Below the pieces are notes generated by a model. The model was not told the DNA's origin and searched no databases. It was given only the letters and a program-made list of their open reading frames with translations. From positions 558,001 through 622,000 of the forward strand of contig NZ_KI629782.1 in assembly GCF_000503775.1 (NCBI RefSeq): a DNA stretch of 64,000 nt. The letters run 5' to 3'. Below are positions 51,274-59,907 of the stretch, piece after piece. Source of the DNA: Brevibacillus panacihumi W25 (GTDB lineage Bacteria; Bacillota; Bacilli; Brevibacillales; Brevibacillaceae). Made by a program: the position numbers and the translations under genes. Numbering within the stretch: the first letter of the stretch is position 1; the number at the start of each line of letters is the position of its first letter.

Positions 51274-52341
51274 TTATTCCATGACACCCGTAATAAAAAT
51301 GGTAGGCTCCGCACTCAGGTCAATGTCCCGAATATCATGCTGTTCCGCCATGACGTCGCTGGCATGCTGCTCGCGACGAATCACGCGGACCACCGGACGG
51401 GAAGGCAGGCCACGGTTCTGGTCGATCACGACACCGATTTCGCCCGTGCTCAGCTTCAGAGAGCTTCCCGTCGGGTAGAGAGCGATCGAACGCAAGAAAT
51501 GAATCACCATTTTTATATCAAAGCGCTTATCCGCCAAGCCCATGATTCGTTCGCAGGCCACATAAGGAGCAAGGGTCTCTCCCTCTTCGGAAAAAGGAGA
51601 GATCAGATCGTCATAATAATTGCAGATCGCCACAATTTTGGCGAACTCATGGATTTCTTCACCTGCCAAACCTCGCGGAATCCCGCTTCCATCCACCCAT
51701 TCCTGGTGCTGCAAGGGAATATGTGCCGATACGATGCTCATTTCATGCTTCTTTCGCAATACATTGAACCCGAGCCAGGTAAAATGCTTCTCCAGTTCCT
51801 CTTCATCGGCTGTGTCTTCTTTTTTGTCTGGTGACGCGCTTATTTTTCCAATATCGTGAAGCAGAGCGCCAATCGCCAGTTCCTTTAATTGATTGGTATT
51901 GTACCCCAATCCTACGCCCATGACGGTCGCCATCATGCATACATTGAGCGAGTGTATGTACAAGGAATTGTCCGTTGTCCGAATTTCTCCGAGGTTCAAC
52001 AGGATCCGGCGATTCCGCAGCACTTCCTCCACGATATTACCCACCGACTTATGAATGCCGCGCACATCCATGTATTTGCCGGATTGCACACATTGGATCG
52101 CAGCAGACAAATTGCGAATGGCATCTTTTCGCGTGGTTTCTGTGACGACCTCTTCCATATCGATATCATCTAGCAAGGGGTCTTTAATACTAAGCATGGT
52201 CACTCCAAAACGACGCAATTTATTGATCATTCCTACTGTCAATTGAACGCCGGCGTGAAGCAAGGTCAAGCCTTCACTTGTATAAATACTGCGAGCCAGT
52301 ATATCTCCTGGCTCAACTTGTTCAACAGAGATATATTTCAT
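51274..52341 (-). CDS. HD-GYP-like domain protein with degenerate GYP motif (355 aa)
   Basis: The HD phosphohydrolase signature GALLHDIGKIS near residue 172 is intact, preceded by a domain resembling DUF3391 (about residues 5-50). The GYP region reads HQEWVDGSGIPRG where active c-di-GMP phosphodiesterases have HHE..DG.GYP, so the Tyr and one ligand His are changed. It may be a weak enzyme or a nucleotide sensor. The ATG at 52341 has AGGAGG 8 bases upstream. Confidence 0.83.
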   Translation of the reverse strand: MKYISVEQVEPGDILARSIYTSEGLTLLHAGVQLTVGMINKLRRFGVTMLSIKDPLLDDIDMEEVVTETTRKDAIRNLSAAIQCVQSGKYMDVRGIHKSVGNIVEEVLRNRRILLNLGEIRTTDNSLYIHSLNVCMMATVMGVGLGYNTNQLKELAIGALLHDIGKISASPDKKEDTADEEELEKHFTWLGFNVLRKKHEMSIVSAHIPLQHQEWVDGSGIPRGLAGEEIHEFAKIVAICNYYDDLISPFSEEGETLAPYVACERIMGLADKRFDIKMVIHFLRSIALYPTGSSLKLSTGEIGVVIDQNRGLPSRPVVRVIRREQHASDVMAEQHDIRDIDLSAEPTIFITGVME

Positions 52342-52453
52342 GGGGTCTTCCTCCTGATTCATCCTCCCCTGTTCATTCCCTATCTTACCGCTCTCGAAAC
52401 TTCTTTTCCCCAACGTTTGCAAATAAGTAGCACCCTAGCCAACGCGGGTGAGG

Positions 52454-52771
52454 TTATTCATCCTTGTCCTTCTTCATAACACTGTAGTCGCCACGCACCA
52501 TGGATACTTCCTCGCCTTGTTGCGTCATCTCCAACTGGTGAAGAATGTCCTCCAGTGCAGCCGCCAACGTCAGCATCAGTTCTCCCGTATTGACCGGCTT
52601 TTGGTAGTAGAGACCAATCATTTCATACCCTTTGCGGCGATAAGCCTCTACATCCTCTTCATCCATGGCCTCGCACAGTTCGGCGAGCAAGTCATTCAGC
52701 ACATCACGCGTTTGTTCATATACATCCTGCTGAGATAATGGCAAAGAATCCGAGATTTTTTTCCCATCCAT
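52454..52771 (-). CDS. Hypothetical acidic helical protein (105 aa)
   Basis: An acidic, helical cytoplasmic protein (DVYEQTRDVLNDLLAELCEA, then ELMLTLAAALEDILHQLEM). GGAGGGGG lies 5-8 bases before the ATG. It is on the same strand as the HD-GYP gene 112 bases downstream. No family is recognised. Confidence 0.7.
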   Translation of the reverse strand: MDGKKISDSLPLSQQDVYEQTRDVLNDLLAELCEAMDEEDVEAYRRKGYEMIGLYYQKPVNTGELMLTLAAALEDILHQLEMTQQGEEVSMVRGDYSVMKKDKDE

Positions 52772-52817
52772 ATGTACCCCCTCCTTCTTTCGTTAGAGTG
52801 GGACCCATCTGCCTTCC

Positions 52818-54380
52818 TTATGCACCCTTTTTCCTCTGTTCCCTCGCTTTTGTCATCCGGATTCCCGTATGAGCCTGGAAAAGCACCTGATCATAACGCG
52901 CATCCGCCCCCGGCTCGGGACGGCTGCAATACGTGCCGACGATCGCCCCCAAAAAGCCCAGGGGAATCGAGATCAAACCCGGATTCGTCAGCAAAAAAAA
53001 CGGTTCGCGCAGGATCAACCCATGCTCTGTATTCATGACCATGGGACCCAATCCGACCAACAGTATGGAAGCAAATAAACCGCTTGCCATGCCGACAATC
53101 GCTCCCTGTACCGTAAATCTGCGCCAATACAAGGTAGACAGGATCATTGGCAAATTCGCCGAGGCAGCTACCGCAAAGGTCAGCCCTACCAGGATCGCAA
53201 CATTCATCTTTTCTGCCCCGATCGCAAGTGTTGTGGAGACAAGTCCCACCACGACAGAGGAGCATTTTGCGACCAAAACCTGCTCACGCTCAGAGGCCAT
53301 TCCTTTGCGGATCAGATGGCTGTATACGTCATGGGCAAAAGCAGATGAAGCGGAAAGGACCAGTCCGGTCACGACAGCCAATATGGTCGCAAAGGCTACA
53401 GCAGAAATATAGGCGGTCAAAAATTCCCCTCCCAACACATCTGCCAGAAGCGTAACAGTGAGATTGCCTCCAAATCCGACATCGCGCAGCACCACGTAGC
53501 CGACAAACGCGCTGGCGCCGAAGCCCAGGAAGATCGTCATCAGATAAAAGGCGCCAATGATCCACGTTGCGGTGTAGATGGAGTGGCGTGTAGAGATGGC
53601 GTCTTTTACCGTAAACAGTCGTGATACGATGTGCGGCAGACAGGAGGTGCCCATGATTAACGCCAGATGCAGCGAAATGACCTCCTTGGGATCGTTCATT
53701 TGATTGCCGGGCTGCAGGAACTTTTCCTGCAGTGGCGTCGCCGTTTTGACATAGTCGAACATCGTCACAAGATTCCAGTCAAAGCGGGACAGCACGATCA
53801 GACTGAGGAGAAACGTACCCGTGAGCAGCATGATCGCCTTGATGATCTGAACCCAAGAGGTCGCCACCATCCCCCCGAAGCCGACGTAGATGGTCATCAA
53901 CACCCCTACGACCATTACGGCCCACTCATATTCGATGTGCAAAAGATGGTGGATCAAAGCCCCTGCGCCGACGAGTTGCGCCAGCATGTACATGATGCAG
54001 ATCATCAAGGTGCTGCAGGCGATCATTCCTCTCAGCAGCCTGCTTTCAAATCTCACCGCGATTGCATCTGCGAGCGTATAGCGTCCTAAATTGTGCAATG
54101 GCTCTGCAATCAACAGCAGCATGATCAGATAGGAGACCAGAAATCCGATCGCGTAGATAAATCCGTCAAACCCGTATATCGCGATGGTGCCGGCAATTCC
54201 CAGGAAGGAGGCGGCGCTCATGTAGTCACCGGCGATAGCGATCCCGTTCTGCAGTCCTGTCAGCCGATTGCCCGCTGCATAGAATTCTCTCGTATTGCCT
54301 GTCCGTTTCGCGGCCGAATACGTGATCGCCAGGGTGCCAATGATCACCGCCAGAAAAAAAATAACGGAGGATAGATTCAC
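52818..54380 (-). CDS. Sodium:solute symporter, ActP/MctP-like (520 aa)
   Basis: A 13-helix SSS-family protein with family sequences REFYAAGNRLTGLQNGIAIAGDYMSAASFLG near residue 30 (substrate/Na+ region) and ASSAFAHDVYSH near residue 355. Relatives import acetate, pyruvate or other short carboxylates. The start is GTG at 54380, whose GTGA overlaps the stop of the upstream DUF485 gene, so the two are translationally coupled. The LytS/LytT system downstream may regulate it. Confidence 0.9.
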   Translation of the reverse strand: MNLSSVIFFLAVIIGTLAITYSAAKRTGNTREFYAAGNRLTGLQNGIAIAGDYMSAASFLGIAGTIAIYGFDGFIYAIGFLVSYLIMLLLIAEPLHNLGRYTLADAIAVRFESRLLRGMIACSTLMICIMYMLAQLVGAGALIHHLLHIEYEWAVMVVGVLMTIYVGFGGMVATSWVQIIKAIMLLTGTFLLSLIVLSRFDWNLVTMFDYVKTATPLQEKFLQPGNQMNDPKEVISLHLALIMGTSCLPHIVSRLFTVKDAISTRHSIYTATWIIGAFYLMTIFLGFGASAFVGYVVLRDVGFGGNLTVTLLADVLGGEFLTAYISAVAFATILAVVTGLVLSASSAFAHDVYSHLIRKGMASEREQVLVAKCSSVVVGLVSTTLAIGAEKMNVAILVGLTFAVAASANLPMILSTLYWRRFTVQGAIVGMASGLFASILLVGLGPMVMNTEHGLILREPFFLLTNPGLISIPLGFLGAIVGTYCSRPEPGADARYDQVLFQAHTGIRMTKAREQRKKGA

Positions 54381-54691
54381 GTAATCTCCTCACTTTCCAC
54401 GGAGCTGGTGATCTGTGCCGCCATCTGGTCAAAATGACGGGCCCGCAGCATGTAAATCGAGGAGAGCAGCAAGGTCATCAGGCATTGTGCTGCCGCATAG
54501 ATCCAGGCAAGCGAGATGCTGCCGTACACTGCTTGGTTCATCCATTCCGGCTTGATAATAATCAAAACCGGAAGTGAAAAGTAAAAAAACAGAAAAAACA
54601 GACACATTGGAATGAGAAAGCGCTTCTTTTTTTGAATGAGCTGACGAAGGAGAGCAGAGTGGCCGATCATGTTGGACGGGCTTTGGCTCAT
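54377..54691 (-). CDS. DUF485 membrane partner protein (104 aa)
   Basis: Two membrane helices (IPMCLFFLFFYFSLPVLIII; GSISLAWIYAAAQCLMTLLL) in a 104-residue protein, the layout of DUF485/YjcH partners that accompany acetate symporters. Its stop overlaps the symporter GTG. A second DUF485 plus symporter pair lies immediately upstream. A hairpin (TCGAGGA / TCCTCGA, 54781-54806) precedes it. Confidence 0.85.
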   Translation of the reverse strand: MSQSPSNMIGHSALLRQLIQKKKRFLIPMCLFFLFFYFSLPVLIIIKPEWMNQAVYGSISLAWIYAAAQCLMTLLLSSIYMLRARHFDQMAAQITSSVESEEIT

Positions 54692-54871
54692 GGAGACACC
54701 TGCCTTGTCTGAATTTTATAAACTTAGCATATCATGGATGTGTTTTCTGTTACACCCAATTCCTTCTTGTTAGGTCTTCATCGAGGACGCTCCCTTTTTT
54801 CCTCGACCAGCCTAAACTGCCTCTCCCCACGTAAGGAGGGAGTCTCAAGAAGAAACTACTGTGTGGATATC

Positions 54872-54918
54872 AAAAAAGATGTCTTTGTGAGCCGAGACTT
54901 CAGGCTCGCAAAGACATC
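54872..54918 (-). terminator. Terminator after the 54941 symporter gene
   Basis: GATGTCTTTGCGAGCC pairs with GGCTCACAAAGACATC (one mismatch) followed by TTTTTTG on the minus strand. Confidence 0.9.
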
Positions 54919-54940
54919 CTGATTTGAATTTCACACGAAC

Positions 54941-56761
54941 TTATGCAGAGCGTTGGTCCGCTTCCTTCATCTGCTTGCGAATCCGCTCGGACAATTCATC
55001 GGAGCCGTGGATACGCGCCCATATATTGTTGACATAGACTGGCATTTGATTCTTATCCGTGATACTGACCAGATAGATCGTCAGGAAGCTGAGCGGAACG
55101 ATAAAGATCGATGGAAACGCCAGCGAGCCAAGTGTGGCTCCGAAGCTGCCTGCTGCAAATACCCCTGTCTCTTTCAAGATGTTCATCAGGATAAAGAAGA
55201 TGGAGCCGCCTCCGCCGACGATCATGCCAGCGATGGCCCCTTTTCGGGTTGTTTTTTTCCACCAGATGGAACTGAGCAGCATCGGAACGAATGCGCCCCC
55301 CGAGACGGCAAATGCCCAGGTAACCATCATCGCAATCAAGGATGGATATGCCGTGTCCAGACCAATGGCCGGAATGCCAAGTCCCACCAGCAAGGAGAAC
55401 AACGACATGGCTACAACAGCAATTTTCCCAACCATTACTTTTTTCCACTCAGGAGCATTCGGATTGACGTAGTTCTCATAGATGTCATGTCCCCAGGAAG
55501 CAGCCGAAGCAATCAGCAGACCGCCTACCGTCGAGAACATGGCTGCGAACGCACCTGCTGCTACGTAACCAAGGCCAAACTCGCCAAAGAGCAGTTTCCC
55601 CAAGACGGGAAGGATTTGGTCGGATTTGAGCAGGACGCCATCTACGGTCAAAGCTGCCGTGGTAGGATCAGCACCCGCCAATTCCGGAAGAAAACGTCTT
55701 CCCCCCAGTCCAACCACCGAGCTCATGATATAGAAGAATGCGACGAAAGCAAGCACCCACAGGGTCGTCAGGCGCGCTACTTTTCCAGACGGGTTCGTAT
55801 AGTAACGATTCATGATATGGGGCAGTCCCATGGTTCCCAGGACAAGTGCCAGCACCATCGAGAATTGGTTCAGCCAATCATAGCGATGGCCCGGTTCTTG
55901 CATCACCATGGTCCGATCCGGATGCAGTTTGTTCACCTGCGGCACAACAACGTGAACAGTGGCGTTCGGGTCACCCTTTTGGACGACGGCATCTACTTCA
56001 GTGGCAAATGCTTCAGGCGACATCGTCGCTTTCGCCTTGTCGTATACCCGTTTCCCTTCTTCTCCTTCCATCAACTTCGCTACCGTAACAGTGCTTGCGT
56101 TGGTCAATGGCTGGTTTTGTGAAGCGTAATTTCCTACTCCATTGATCAGTACGAGTGCAAATACAAGGAACATCGCGGTGAACAACACCCAGAACTGAAT
56201 CATCTGGTTGAGTGTGGTTCCCTTCATGCCTCCAAGCGCAACATAGAACATCATGACGACGACAGTAGCGACAACACCTGTCTGATAAGGAGTCATGCCT
56301 AGGAAGCCGACACCAACCAGCACATCCCAAGTCGTCCCTGCGCCCACCATCTGCGGTGCCAGGTAGAAGATACAAATCAACTGAACCATGACCACGCCGA
56401 TGACGCGGGCTTTATGGCTTTTGCCAAAACGGGCGAACAAAAAGTCTGGTATCGTATACTCACCGAATTTGCGCAGCGGGCTGGCCAAAAAAAGCACCAC
56501 AGGAACAAAAGCCGCCCCAAATCCTATGGCGTACCACATTCCATCCACGCCGGATGCGTATACGGCACCAGCAACTCCGAGAAACGAAGCCGCTGAAAAA
56601 TAGTCCCCACAAATGGCTGTCGAGTTAGTCATAAAGCCGATCTTGCGTCCCGCCAGGTAAAAGTTGGCGGTACTGGAATTAAAGTTGCGAGTGTACATCG
56701 AAATGCCAATCGTCACGACGACTAGCAGAATCACCATCAGGATGGCCCACATATTGAGCAT
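54941..56761 (-). CDS. Sodium:solute symporter, MctP/ActP-like with large insertion (606 aa)
   Basis: A second SSS symporter: ANFYLAGRKIGFMTNSTAICGDYFSAASFLG near residue 32 and IASAASWGHDIYENYVNP near residue 420. Between helices it carries an extra hydrophilic segment of about 90 residues (KRVYDKAKATMSPEAFATEVDA, MVMQEPGHRYDW) absent from the first symporter. The ATG at 56761 has GGAGG 7 bases upstream. It is preceded by a DUF485 gene 29 bases upstream and forms an operon with it. The substrate is probably acetate, pyruvate or lactate. Confidence 0.9.
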   Translation of the reverse strand: MLNMWAILMVILLVVVTIGISMYTRNFNSSTANFYLAGRKIGFMTNSTAICGDYFSAASFLGVAGAVYASGVDGMWYAIGFGAAFVPVVLFLASPLRKFGEYTIPDFLFARFGKSHKARVIGVVMVQLICIFYLAPQMVGAGTTWDVLVGVGFLGMTPYQTGVVATVVVMMFYVALGGMKGTTLNQMIQFWVLFTAMFLVFALVLINGVGNYASQNQPLTNASTVTVAKLMEGEEGKRVYDKAKATMSPEAFATEVDAVVQKGDPNATVHVVVPQVNKLHPDRTMVMQEPGHRYDWLNQFSMVLALVLGTMGLPHIMNRYYTNPSGKVARLTTLWVLAFVAFFYIMSSVVGLGGRRFLPELAGADPTTAALTVDGVLLKSDQILPVLGKLLFGEFGLGYVAAGAFAAMFSTVGGLLIASAASWGHDIYENYVNPNAPEWKKVMVGKIAVVAMSLFSLLVGLGIPAIGLDTAYPSLIAMMVTWAFAVSGGAFVPMLLSSIWWKKTTRKGAIAGMIVGGGGSIFFILMNILKETGVFAAGSFGATLGSLAFPSIFIVPLSFLTIYLVSITDKNQMPVYVNNIWARIHGSDELSERIRKQMKEADQRSA

Positions 56762-56790
56762 ACACATTCCTCCTTCAAACGTATCAGAAC

Positions 56791-57141
56791 TTACATCTTA
56801 TTGAGTTGATCCTCAAGGCGATTGGCCCTTTTGACAAAGATAAATGCCAGTACCCAGTAAAAGATGTGGAACAGCAGAAGCGTTGTCCAGAAGTTCAGCG
56901 TGAGACCAAAAATGAGAGGTGTTCCGTACCACCATTCAGAGGTTCCGCTCAAAAACGGGATAAGCAAGGTGATGAGAAAAAAATAAATTCCGAATGAAAA
57001 GCTGAGTCTGCGCTGCGCATGGAAGGAAGCATTTACCTTTTCCAGCTCCTCCTCTGTTACAAACTGTGTCGTCAACGAGATGTCTTGTCCGGCACTGTTC
57101 TTCTTGTGCAAATTCTGGCTGACAAGATCCATTTGAGACAT
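56791..57141 (-). CDS. DUF485 membrane partner protein (116 aa)
   Basis: Two membrane helices (FGIYFFLITLLIPFLSG; FWTTLLLFHIFYWVLAFIFV) following a soluble N-terminus, with the charged tail NRLEDQLNKM. It is the first gene of the DUF485-symporter operon. The ATG at 57141 has GGAGG 7 bases upstream. A CcpA cre site overlaps its start point and a LytTR-type repeat lies upstream, so it should be both repressed by carbon source and switched on by LytT. Confidence 0.85.
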   Translation of the reverse strand: MSQMDLVSQNLHKKNSAGQDISLTTQFVTEEELEKVNASFHAQRRLSFSFGIYFFLITLLIPFLSGTSEWWYGTPLIFGLTLNFWTTLLLFHIFYWVLAFIFVKRANRLEDQLNKM

Positions 57142-57172
57142 ACACAAACCTCCTTCAAGATAAATCAGAATT

Positions 57173-57186
57173 GAAAGCGCTTACGT
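57173..57186. promoter_or_regulatory. CcpA cre site overlapping the promoter of the DUF485-symporter operon
   Basis: TGAAAGCGCTTACG matches the cre consensus TGAAAGCGCTTTCA at 12 of 14 positions and lies just downstream of a TATAAT -10 box (57189-57194 on the minus strand), where binding would repress. Confidence 0.7.
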
Positions 57187-57223
57187 TATTATAGAAGATT
57201 TCGCAAAATTCGGATGATTTTTT

Positions 57224-57255
57224 GCGCAACATGTCGACTTGCCTGCGTAACATGC
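57224..57255. promoter_or_regulatory. LytTR-type direct repeat, candidate LytT site
   Basis: CATGTTGCGCA and CATGTTACGCA on the minus strand are direct repeats with a 21-base period, the two-turn spacing used by LytTR regulators. They lie about 30 to 60 bases upstream of the -10 box of the DUF485-symporter operon, and directly downstream of the lytT terminator. Confidence 0.7.
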
Positions 57256-57256
57256 A

Positions 57257-57284
57257 AAAAATCCCATCTGATCAGATGGGATTG
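57257..57284 (-). terminator. Terminator of lytST
   Basis: AATCCCATCTGATCAGATGGGATT is fully symmetric and is followed by TTTT on the minus strand. Confidence 0.85.
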
Positions 57285-57289
57285 TCGAA

Positions 57290-58024
57290 CTATCCTTCCA
57301 GTTTTTTCAGGAGGTCTTTGACTGCCGAGCGGGAAACCGGAATACGGAGTTGTTCTTCGTTTTTCAAGATGAGGTTGTAGGCGCCATTAAACCACGGCTC
57401 CAATTCTGACACGTACTGCAGATTCACCAGGTAGCTCTTGTGTGTGCGATAGAAATCGTACATTTGCAGCTTTTCCTCCAATTGCAGCAGCGTCATCCGC
57501 GCTGTGTAAACCTGCTTCTGGGTATGGATCCGAACATTCCGCTCATCTCTGACGGCGTAAACAATCGTCGCCGGATCAATGACCACAAGTCGGTTATTTT
57601 CCTCGACCAGCAGCTTGGCACCGAGTTTGAGCGGTGCGACCTGCTCGGTCTTGTTTTTTTCCAGCCGCTCCCGCACTCGCTGCATGGTATCCCGCAATCG
57701 GGTCGGTTCGGTCGGCTTCAACAAGTAATCAACGGCATGCAGCTTGAAGGCATCTACTGCGTACTCCTCATACGCTGTTGAAAAGACGATCAGGGGCTGT
57801 TCTTTTCGAGCAGCCAGCATCCGCGCTGCTTGTCCCCCTTCCACTTCCGGCATCTTGATGTCGAGGAACACCACGTCCGGCTTGTACTCCTCGACCATCT
57901 CCAGCAATTCTCTACCGTTCGTCGCAAAAGGCAGCAGTTCGACATCTGCTTCCTGCTGCAGCAAGTAGTAAAGTTCTTCCCGTGCGAGTCGCTCATCTTC
58001 CGCAATCATGACTCGAATCGGCAT
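57290..58024 (-). CDS. lytT: LytTR-family response regulator (244 aa)
   Basis: Receiver domain with acidic pocket EDE at residues 9-11 and phosphorylated D55 (VVFLDIKMPEVEGG), followed by a LytTR DNA-binding domain (about 140-244; YRTHKSYLVNLQYVSELEPW). The ATG at 58024 has GAGGAG 8 bases upstream; its first base is the last base of the lytS stop, so the genes are coupled. In B. subtilis LytST senses pyruvate and induces the pftAB carrier; here the neighbouring symporters are probable targets. Confidence 0.93.
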   Translation of the reverse strand: MPIRVMIAEDERLAREELYYLLQQEADVELLPFATNGRELLEMVEEYKPDVVFLDIKMPEVEGGQAARMLAARKEQPLIVFSTAYEEYAVDAFKLHAVDYLLKPTEPTRLRDTMQRVRERLEKNKTEQVAPLKLGAKLLVEENNRLVVIDPATIVYAVRDERNVRIHTQKQVYTARMTLLQLEEKLQMYDFYRTHKSYLVNLQYVSELEPWFNGAYNLILKNEEQLRIPVSRSAVKDLLKKLEG

Positions 58025-59775
58025 CAAGCACTCTCCTCTCCAGACAATGGTAGGCTGAAAGTGACGACACATCCCCCCTCCGCTTTATTGTAATAGAGCA
58101 ATTCGGCATCAGGACCTCTCAGGCTGACGAGCCTTTGATTGACATTGTGGACGCCGATTCCGTTGCCGTCCTCGCTGTCTGTCGGTACTTTCCCCAGAAT
58201 CGCCAGCTTCTCGGCAGGGATGCCCGCACCATTATCTTCGATGCTGATGATAACCTGTCGCGGCTGCCTTTTTACGTGCAGCAAAATCTCTCCCCCGATC
58301 GGCATGTCGCGCAATCCATGATGGATGCAATTTTCAATCAAAGGCTGCAAGGTGCCTGGCGGGATCAGGGCATCTTCTACTCCTTCGTCGACTCGGCAGC
58401 GAACTGCGAACTGTTCAGAAAAACGGATTTTGATAATTTCCAGATACGCGTATAAATGGTCCAGTTCTTGCCTGACCGAGATCAAAGGACTTGAGGTCAG
58501 CTTGAGATTGAGGCGCATAAAAGTGCCAAGCTGGATCGTCATATGTCTGGCCAGCTGTGGATCGATGCGGATCAGCGTAACGATCGAATTCAGCGTGTTG
58601 AAGAGAAAGTGAGGATGGATTTGAGCCTGCAGCATGCGCAGCTCCGCGTCTTTCATCAGGCTTTTCATCTTTTCTGTCAATGCCAGCGTCAACTGATTGG
58701 ACAATAAATTGCTCAGTCCTTTCGCCAGGGCCTCCTGCACCTTCCCGATCTGCTGCGGTCTGCGAAAATACAGCTTGATCAGTCCCACTACACTGCCGCC
58801 TTCCCGGATCGGGACGAGGATCGCCGCTTGCAGCGGACAGTTGCTTTTTGTACAGGAAAGCACTTCCCGATTCAATCCTTTTTGAATAATACCCGTGTAA
58901 AGGACCCGGCGATTCAATTCCCCTCGTATCGCTTCTCCCGCCAAATGGTGGTCGCCTCCTGCTCCGACATGAGCCAAAATTTGCTCCCTGTTCGTAACCG
59001 CCACCGCGGCAGCATTCACCTCGTGCTGGAGGAGCAAGGCTGCTGCATGAGCCGTCTGCGGCGTCAACCCCATTTTCAGATGAGGCAGTATGCGTTCTGC
59101 TATGGTAAAAGCCCGTTCCGCCTCCAATGCCGCTTTGCGGTCCTCTTCCTTTAGCGCGATCTGGATCATCGTAGTAAAGACGGCAATCGAGATGCTGTTC
59201 GTCAGAACCATCGGAATTCCAACCACATTGACGACCGTTTTGACCAAATCAGGAGGTCCGGCCAGTATGAGCATAAAAGACATCTGGATCACAGGTGCGA
59301 ACATGCCGATGAACAAGGCCTTCGACGGTGAAATAACCCGCTCCTGTGAAAAAAATCGCGCGACATAGCCGGCGAGAAGGCCGGTAATCGGGATGGACAA
59401 GCCGATGGGCAACGCTGCGAATCCCCCGAGTCCGTATACATGTGCCCCTGCGATCAGTCCGGCTCCCAAACCGACCAGTGGACCGCCCAGAAGCCCCCCG
59501 ATGACCACTCCGACCAGCGTAGAGTTGGCGATCATCTCCCGCTCGGCAAGCGAAAAGATCCAGAATGCCGGCATATATGATTCTTCATTGACGACGATAC
59601 CCGCATAAGTCCCTGCCACTCCAAACAACCCAAACATCAGTGAGTAGAGAATCGAGGTGCCCATGTGGATTTCCCGATCCAGCACCTGGCGAAACAACGG
59701 GATTCGCGTGAGGAGAAAGGCAAAAGTAAGCAAAATCCCCATTCGTTCAATGAGCATAATGGTTAAATTGTCCAC
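58024..59775 (-). CDS. lytS: LytS-type sensor histidine kinase (583 aa)
   Basis: An N-terminal multi-helix 5TM-LYT sensor (about residues 1-210), a GAF-like domain with MKMGLTPQTAHAAAL near its start (about 220-365), the His-kinase domain with phosphorylated His in QIHPHFLFNTLNSI and an ATPase with ENCIHHGL and DNGAGIP. Relatives sense extracellular pyruvate or acetate-like signals. The start is GTG at 59775 with GGGAGG 5-6 bases upstream. It is the first gene of lytST. Confidence 0.92.
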   Translation of the reverse strand: MDNLTIMLIERMGILLTFAFLLTRIPLFRQVLDREIHMGTSILYSLMFGLFGVAGTYAGIVVNEESYMPAFWIFSLAEREMIANSTLVGVVIGGLLGGPLVGLGAGLIAGAHVYGLGGFAALPIGLSIPITGLLAGYVARFFSQERVISPSKALFIGMFAPVIQMSFMLILAGPPDLVKTVVNVVGIPMVLTNSISIAVFTTMIQIALKEEDRKAALEAERAFTIAERILPHLKMGLTPQTAHAAALLLQHEVNAAAVAVTNREQILAHVGAGGDHHLAGEAIRGELNRRVLYTGIIQKGLNREVLSCTKSNCPLQAAILVPIREGGSVVGLIKLYFRRPQQIGKVQEALAKGLSNLLSNQLTLALTEKMKSLMKDAELRMLQAQIHPHFLFNTLNSIVTLIRIDPQLARHMTIQLGTFMRLNLKLTSSPLISVRQELDHLYAYLEIIKIRFSEQFAVRCRVDEGVEDALIPPGTLQPLIENCIHHGLRDMPIGGEILLHVKRQPRQVIISIEDNGAGIPAEKLAILGKVPTDSEDGNGIGVHNVNQRLVSLRGPDAELLYYNKAEGGCVVTFSLPLSGEESA

Positions 59776-59907
59776 TTGAACCTCCCATTTCCAAACCGAC
59801 TTTCTACTATTTCCCTCTTTTTTTCATTTTCCCTTCTGGACAGACAAATCGCCTGGGCATTCTGCATAGGCTGAGTTTGCAATCGCTGCAGGGAAAGGAT
59901 GATGACG

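Noticed and set aside
54781-54806. Hairpin TCGAGGA / TCCTCGA upstream of the first DUF485 gene as a riboswitch
   Set aside because: It is a simple 7-bp stem with a T-rich loop and no surrounding conserved aptamer; no specific function can be claimed.
54953-56122. A 389-codon plus-strand open frame opposite the second symporter gene
   Set aside because: It lies wholly antisense to the symporter, and its composition (Cys/His/Gln-rich) is typical of shadow frames.
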